Of a DNA stretch of 64,000 bases, positions 59,601-64,000 are shown piece by piece. The notes under the pieces were generated by a model. The model saw only the letters and a program-made list of their open reading frames with translations, was not told the origin of the DNA and made no database searches. Numbering within the stretch: position 1 is the stretch's first letter; every line of letters begins with the position of its first letter. The DNA is from Tubiluchus corallicola (lineage: Eukaryota; Priapulida; Priapulimorpha; Priapulimorphida; Tubiluchidae). The position numbers were made by a program, and so were the translations under genes. The stretch covers positions 558,001 through 622,000 of the forward strand of contig JAQGDQ010000078.1 in NCBI GenBank assembly GCA_030141605.1, read 5' to 3'.

Positions 59601-61807
59601 GAGTCAGAGTGAATCAGCATGTGATAGTGAACCGATACAACCACTCGTGTCCATGACAACTGATAAGTTGGGGATGGCAGATGTTTCATCTGGAAGGGGT
59701 TCCGGAAGTCACCAGAGGTCATCAATGAATATTAAAGAAGTATCACGTGGATCTCAGATAAAGGAAAGCAATAAAGGACACCTGAAGGGTAAATTAATTT
59801 GATTTTGGAATGACTAACAAATTAATGTCATAAAAATAAAAGGGTAGTTAATCAGAATCAGGTTTATTAGTATTAATGATTTTTCATGAAATTACTGCTC
59901 CCTTTGCCAGTTAAATAACATTAATTATGTAGAATTCCAGAATGTCATTTAAGTAAGCAAAATAAAATAGTTGTGTGATGTAATTTGTTTATTTTGCTTT
60001 TACTGTGTTTAGATGACATTCTGGAATTCTATATGAACTGATGAAGAAGTATGGTTTCCCAAAAATCCTTAATACCAATCAGCCTGGTTGTGACTAGCTA
60101 CTTCTTTATTTTTATTATGGATACACAAAACCAATTTTTAAATTGATGTGATATTGATCAAATCTTCTGGGTATACATTTATACTGTATGTGTATGAACT
60201 TCCTGTGGTTTTCGCATGGTTACAATTAACTATGTTATGTACTTGGAAGTCCATAACATTGTGTAACACCAATGCATTACATTGTGGCACCCATATGTTA
60301 AACAGGTTTTTTCTCCCTTTCTGTAAATGTTTTAGTATTGTATCAAAACAAGTATAAAAACATGTTCTCAAATTGTTCATATTGTAATTTGATTACTACT
60401 CTTGCTAGTACAGCAAACCTGTTTTTACTGCCTAGTTTGGCACTCCAGAAATAGTTGGCATTAAGCGAGTTTGGCACTATAACTAGGTGCATTAATAACT
60501 GCATGTCTATGCAAATATAGACATTTTGTTTTGCCAAAAATGTGGGCGTTAAATGAGGTTGTCATTCGCTATAGGAAGGTGTGACTGTAGTTAGACTGAA
60601 AACACTGGCATGACAGTATGATGTTCTTGTGATTTAACAATCTCTGTGAGGTTTATTAAACAGTTAAGGATGATGATTACAATCTGTTTCAGAGCTAACA
60701 CGTGGATCACTTGCAGATGACAAAACTGAGTTGGCGACTACAAAATCAAAGGGCTCTTCTCCCGGGGAAGGCAGTTCAAAGTAGGTATCATATTACCCTA
60801 GCAAGAGGCTAAGAATTCATGTGAATAGTGCATGTGCAGCCAATTTTTTATAATCGGTCAAGCTGACTATATAATTTCACCAAGCTAGTTCGTTTAAGAC
60901 CTGAAGCGTATCAAGACATTACGGCGCCTTAAGCTTATAGTTCAGTTCCGCCCATCTCTGATATGCATTTTGTAATCATTTATGTGTGAAGTTCAATAAA
61001 TTACTTTTAGTGCATAACACTTATGTGAAGCAGGCTGTGTACCTGCTTATGGTATAGTACATTTTATGTAATAAGCTTTTTCACAGTTCCAGCGATGATG
61101 ATCGTGAAAAGGTCAAAAAGGTTAAGTGTACCAGACAATGCATTTACACTTGAGAATACCTTGCTGCCCAAACTGTTGTAATAGAGTAACAGTTTTAACA
61201 GCTAGCTTGTTCTTGTTCCCAAGCAAGATCCTGCTAGTAAATCACTCTATGCACAGACTAATGCATAATTAAGTAAAGTCCACATAAAACAACAGTAGTC
61301 ACTGAACTGATGTAGCAGATGGTTTTGCTTTACACACAGTACATGATGGTTGTAGTTATGGTGCATTGCTATGGTACATTTAACCTTTGAACTACATCAA
61401 CTGCACGTATAATCAACGAAACTATGAAAAGGTTTAGTGTACTTTTTGTTATATGGCACTTATATGAAGGCAGAATGTAACTGTTTGTGGTCAGTTATAA
61501 AGTAAATGCTGTATACAAAAAACATGAAAAGATACATATTTTCGAGGCGAAAATTTTTTAACACTAGGTACGCCTCTAAAATCTGGTTCCCTCAAAATTT
61601 GGCATCCTAGGCTGCAACCTAGCCTATTGGTAAATATGCCCTTGTTAAGATTTGTTAATTAGTGATGTTCATATAAGTTTTGCAATGTCCTGTTTGTTGT
61701 CATTTTGCAGAACTGTGTTGGAGCGAAGCACTAGGAGGCGAGTTATGCCAGCTTACCTTCAGGATCATTATGTGCAACCGCTAGGCAAAAAGCAAAAGTA
61801 TCAGTAG
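47650..61807 (+). CDS. BOD1L1: BOD1L1-like protein with N-terminal Shg1 domain
   Basis: Fifteen exons join in phase: 47650-47781, 49020-49144, 49757-49899, 50283-50365, 51441-51804, 51987-52181, 53043-53140, 53444-53471, 53820-53961, 55251-55449, 55681-55801, 56886-57145, 57541-59788, 60693-60780 and 61711-61807 (TAG). They give about 1440 aa; human BOD1L1 is roughly twice as long. Residues 13-123 are the Shg1/BOD1 domain (LKKEGLFDQFRKDFLSDIDTK, then LNKNQIRDNLRRHV, SGMDRIVEQVIDPQIN). The word VSSVHTSDLS (314-323) before an acidic run also occurs in human BOD1L1. The rest is low-complexity: a Pro/Glu-rich segment, a Lys-rich coiled-coil-like segment (exon 9), and a very long Ser-rich exon. 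BOD1L1 is nuclear; it protects stalled replication forks and acts with SETD1A/COMPASS, where yeast Shg1 is a subunit. The exon 4 donor is the least certain junction. Confidence 0.9.
50283..50884 (+). CDS. Alternative 3'-terminal exon of the BOD1L1-like gene
   Basis: Read through the donor at 50365, exon 4 stays open for about 200 codons to TAA at 50882-50884, followed by AATAAA at 50946-50951. Joined to exons 1-3 this gives a 333-aa protein with the Shg1 domain and a novel tail ending GIYRWKLVLE. The tail includes an acidic DIESDNDEE segment and Ser/Thr-rich stretches, like the rest of the protein. An alternative reading is one long internal exon using a later phase-0 donor, such as GAA|GTAACT near 50750. 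I recognise no domain in the tail. Confidence 0.55.
50946..50951 (+). terminator. Intronic polyadenylation signal
   Basis: AATAAA lies 62 bases after the stop of the alternative terminal exon and is followed by GT-rich DNA (TTGTTGATATAAAGTGTATG). This fits premature 3'-end formation inside the BOD1L1-like gene. Confidence 0.5.
52223..52628. mobile_element. hAT-like repeat in BOD1L1 intron 6
   Basis: It starts CAGGGCCGGATTATGACC and ends with GGGTCCTAGGCTGCTGC and CCAGACCTG, an imperfect inverted version of the start. The interior holds two copies of AAATAAAGGGCTTCAAA. A truncated relative is at 13399. It begins 41 bases after the exon 6 donor. I could not see an 8-base target duplication. 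Confidence 0.55.
52672..52744 (+). ncRNA. tRNA-derived SINE or tRNA pseudogene
   Basis: TGGTCGAGTGG (52679-52689) matches a Pol III A box. GAGTTCGATAC (52721-52731) matches a B box with one change. The 31-base spacing is tRNA-like. The acceptor stem does not pair well, so this is not an intact tRNA gene. It directly follows the hAT-like repeat. Confidence 0.5.
53444..53471 (+). CDS. BOD1L1-like 28-nt microexon (exon 8)
   Basis: TTTTTTTTCAG precedes GACACACCCAGTGATTCAGC...TTG and GTAAGT follows. It enters in phase 0, leaves in phase 1 and encodes DTPSDSALI. Without it the flanking exons would be out of frame, so skipping would truncate the protein. Confidence 0.75.
54082..54470. mobile_element. 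AAGCCTTTTCACAGTT-ended MITE, copy 1 (BOD1L1 intron 9)
   Basis: The left end AAGCCTTTTCACAATTCCAG and the right end AACTATGAAAAGGTGTA are inverted repeats. A second inverted word (TTGTGAAAA) just inside the left end forms a subterminal hairpin. The interior matches the 61073 and 63538 copies, including CCCAAGCAAGATCCTGCTAG. Confidence 0.8.
54667..55136. mobile_element. Pogo/Tigger-like TIR element (BOD1L1 intron 9)
   Basis: The left end CAATCAATCTCGGATATAAG and the right end TTATACCCGAGGTTGACTG are imperfect inverted repeats with TA at each side. Several 'GTCCCTTATA' words repeat inside near both ends. There is no coding frame. It ends about 115 bases before exon 10. Confidence 0.75.
57297..57432. 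mobile_element. Short pogo/Tigger-like MITE, copy 3 (BOD1L1 intron 12)
   Basis: It starts CAGCTGAACTTCGTTATAAT after TA. The interior ATGTCTATATTTGCATAGAC matches the family in inverted orientation, and the right side has CACTATAACGCC. The right end is eroded. Confidence 0.5.
57541..59788 (+). CDS. BOD1L1: BOD1L1-like giant exon 13: Ser-rich, acidic, repeat-bearing region
   Basis: This single 2248-base exon encodes about half of the protein (from residue 631). The first third is basic and Ser/Arg/Lys-rich (for example RYLEARRSKRTSAHRKHK). The rest is acidic with recurring motifs: DEGEVSDSS, EEGELSESS, EEGEIADSDSSD, EEGEIGDDEGE, and SPVSSVSDSD, SPVSSLSDNE, SPISSDDAD, SPISSDS. It is almost certainly disordered and looks rich in CK2-type and proline-directed phosphorylation sites. 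The exon ends AAGG|GTAAAT in phase 1. Confidence 0.85.
60411..60587. mobile_element. Short pogo/Tigger-like MITE, copy 4 (BOD1L1 intron 13)
   Basis: CAGCAAACCTGTTTTTACTG at the left and AGGTGTGACTG at the right, each bordered by TA. The interior (TATGCAAATATAGACATTTT, GTTTTGCCAAAAATGTGGGC) closely matches copy 1 at 111-272. Confidence 0.65.
61073..61436. mobile_element. AAGCCTTTTCACAGTT-ended MITE, copy 2 (BOD1L1 intron 14)
   Basis: The left end AAGCTTTTTCACAGTTCCAG and the right end AACTATGAAAAGGTTTA are inverted. The interior is shared with the copies at 54082 and 63538. Confidence 0.8.
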
Positions 61808-62126
61808 TTACCATAATAATTTTCACAATAATAATACTGTAAATATAAGATTTGTATGCTACCATTTACTTAAACTTAGAAGCTGCAGCTCATATTTAAC
61901 TAGTTTCTGAAAGGAAAAAATTACTTATAGGTTAATATTAGTTAGCTTCCATAGCAAAAGATAACTCAGCATGTCATTTAATTAAGAGGTAATTAAGTTT
62001 TACGAGGCTGAGAAGATCAACGAAATTCAGGTAAAGATGATGTAATCTAAACTTGTTGGTCAAGTTTTGCAAGCATGCTGCAGTAAATTAAAAATGAAAA
62101 TCAATGGTTGTCAAAACAAGTCTTGC

Positions 62127-62132
62127 AATAAA
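62127..62132 (+). terminator. Candidate polyadenylation signal of the BOD1L1-like long form
   Basis: AATAAA followed within 30 bases by TTCTGTAATATGTTCTATGA, a GT/T-rich region, 320 bases after the stop codon. Confidence 0.5.
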
Positions 62133-63537
62133 AAATTATTTTAACCTGTTCTGTAATATGTTCTATGATGGCATTACTGATCTTAATATTCAAGACACTG
62201 GTATAACCTTTTCTCTTTAATAATGCCACGGTGATTTACTTTATCAATTTTATTTTCTTCGACTTTGATTTTTGCTATTTTTACCAATGAGTAGAAAATT
62301 AGTTGGTTTACATCTGCTCTACCACTAATACATTCTGAGATTATTTTTAGTAATACAGTTAATTCTTCTTAACTCAGAGTATCAGTGCAGACCCTGGTGG
62401 ATTATTTACGTTCTACATGTTCACTGAACCAGTATTCACTTGAGCAACTACTCCAGTCCTGTTAAGAAGAATTAGCTGGTATTTTTTTCACCTGGCAGCC
62501 CTACCAGTCGATAAATTCTGAGCAGGGTTTGATGAAAAGTGGCTAAAGTGTTTATTTATTGTTGATAATGTGCTCTGAAATTTCAGAATACTCTGAAATT
62601 ATGCGTATAGACTATTGCAGTTTGTAATCTAATGAAGCCCAGTTTGCTAATGTTTCAATGCTAATCTGGCATCAAGTAAATTATGTACATGTAGCCTACA
62701 TAGTAGACAAAAATCCTAGTTCTGTATAATGCAATACAATTAACAGATGCTGTGTATTTTAAATTGTTTATATAGTTTATGTATGAAATGTGCTTGACCT
62801 TTGTGTAAGATTCAATTAAAGAAAGCTTTCTCGGTTGCAGTTTAACTGCTAATAACAGCTGTTATAAACTGTGGTGGTACCCACTACTCAGATGTTAAAG
62901 TTGCACTAAATTATGTTTTTATAATTACACAACTTTTTGAGATAATGTTAAATTCATTTCGCATAACTTTGCTTTTGCTGCAGCAGAATTATGTAATATA
63001 AGTATTTATGTAATTTTGCTTGTTTGTTGATTAAGTATATATCAGTTTGCATAAAAACAAAATTTGGAGGATAATAACAACCTATCATAACAATGAAAAC
63101 AACACAATAAAAGGATAATCTTTGATTGTTTGCAGATTTATGAAAAACTAATTTACAAGTGCTTCACAAAAAATATTCAACCTATACTAACAGAACAGAT
63201 TAATTTCAAAATTAATTTCAGAACATTTTATTCTACAAATTCTCGAATAGTACGTAATCGTCAGACAGAAGGCCTGATAAAAATACAATGTCGGTAAGAA
63301 GTATACAAAAGGCCCTGAATATTCTCAAAATACCAATTACAAAATAGTAACAGTCACTTTATCTATAAAATATCTAAACACATCAAAAAGCTCATTATGC
63401 TCAAACTCCTCTCACTCATTCAATTCCACCTATCACGATAAAAGTTTTTCTAGATAACTCAGAATCACATATGGAACGTAAATTATTCTACATCAGTGTA
63501 TTCTGTATTCATTATAAACTAAACTACAAATGAGCTA

Positions 63538-63922
63538 ATAAGCGTTTTCACAGTTCCAGCGATTGATGATGATTGTGAAAAGGTCAACGATTAAGTGTAC
63601 CAGACAACACACTTGTGTACACATGACAACGCCTCACAGCCCATGCTATTATAATAGTAACAGTTTCAACAGCTAGCTAGAACCTTACCTAGTTAATTTT
63701 TTCTTGTTCCCAAGCAAAATCCTGCTAGCATATCACTCTACATACAGACTAATGCATAATTAAGTAAAGTCTACATAAAACAATAGAAGTTACTGAACTG
63801 AAGCAGCTTTGCTTTACCCACAGGTCAAGTGACGGTTATAATTAAGACGTGTTGCTGGGGTTCATTTAATCTTTGACCTACAGCAACTGTGTGTGCGCAC
63901 AACAAAACTGTGAAAAGGCTTA
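63538..63922. mobile_element. AAGCCTTTTCACAGTT-ended MITE, copy 3
   Basis: The best-preserved ends of the family: ATAAGCGTTTTCACAGTTCC at the left and AACTGTGAAAAGGCTTATT at the right. The left subterminal hairpin (TTTTCACAG...TTGTGAAAA) is also present. Confidence 0.85.
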
Positions 63923-64000
63923 TTCTGTACAATCCACCTGCCAGCGACCATAATTAATACAATGTACCTGTATGTACCTATATATATATATATTTATTTA

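Larger units (their letters stand above)
61808..64000. other. BOD1L1-like 3' UTR and downstream DNA
   Basis: AATAAA at 62127-62132, 320 bases after the stop, is the best polyadenylation signal; an ATTAAA lies near 62816. Beyond that I see no gene. The window ends in a (TA)n run after a MITE copy. Confidence 0.5.

Noticed and set aside
1-64000. CRISPR arrays, bacterial operons, rRNA or intact tRNA genes
   Set aside because: The intron-rich animal genes make prokaryotic features irrelevant, and I saw no intact tRNA cloverleaf or rRNA-like conserved block.

Overview
This window is eukaryotic nuclear DNA from an animal. It is AT-rich, its genes are split by GT-AG introns, and much of its non-coding DNA is short inverted-repeat transposons. 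Five protein genes can be modelled exon by exon because the reading phases agree across every junction. Four are clear orthologues of conserved animal genes: an activin receptor type II (ACVR2), origin recognition complex subunit 4 (ORC4), coatomer delta (ARCN1) and a BOD1L1/Shg1-domain protein. The predicted proteins are close in length to vertebrate ones (ORC4 422 aa, ARCN1 508 aa, ACVR2 534 aa). This suggests a slowly evolving invertebrate, but the sequence alone does not identify the species.

Layout. 1-4.4 kb: a bZIP transcription factor on the minus strand (C/EBP-like, nearest by eye to CHOP/DDIT3). 4.4-10.4 kb: non-genic DNA with transposon copies and microsatellites. 10.4-17.7 kb: ACVR2 on the plus strand in eight coding exons, followed by a probable long 3' UTR. 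21.9-32.7 kb: ORC4 on the minus strand in twelve exons, convergent with ACVR2. About 0.6 kb of shared upstream DNA separates ORC4 from ARCN1 on the plus strand (33.3-45.7 kb, ten exons), so these two genes are probably driven from one bidirectional promoter. 47.6-61.8 kb: the BOD1L1-like gene on the plus strand in fifteen exons, with an apparent alternative early 3' end. 61.8-64 kb: its 3' flank.

Between and inside the genes are at least seven groups of terminal-inverted-repeat elements. They include a 0.7-0.95 kb family with CAGTAG ends (four copies plus a duplicated fragment), a 0.66 kb element flanked by TTAA (two copies), a 0.36-0.39 kb family in and beside the BOD1L1 gene (three copies), pogo-like short elements and hAT-like fragments. 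There is also a LINE remnant in ARCN1 intron 1 and a tRNA-derived SINE candidate.

The genes are not a pathway: they are housekeeping and signalling genes in chromosomal neighbourhood. The most informative observations are the convergent ACVR2-ORC4 pair, which as I recall is also a neighbouring pair in human; the possible short Shg1-only isoforms of the BOD1L1-like gene; a GC-AG intron in ARCN1; and a direct duplication flanking ORC4 exon 10. I found no operon-like, CRISPR or otherwise unprecedented system.
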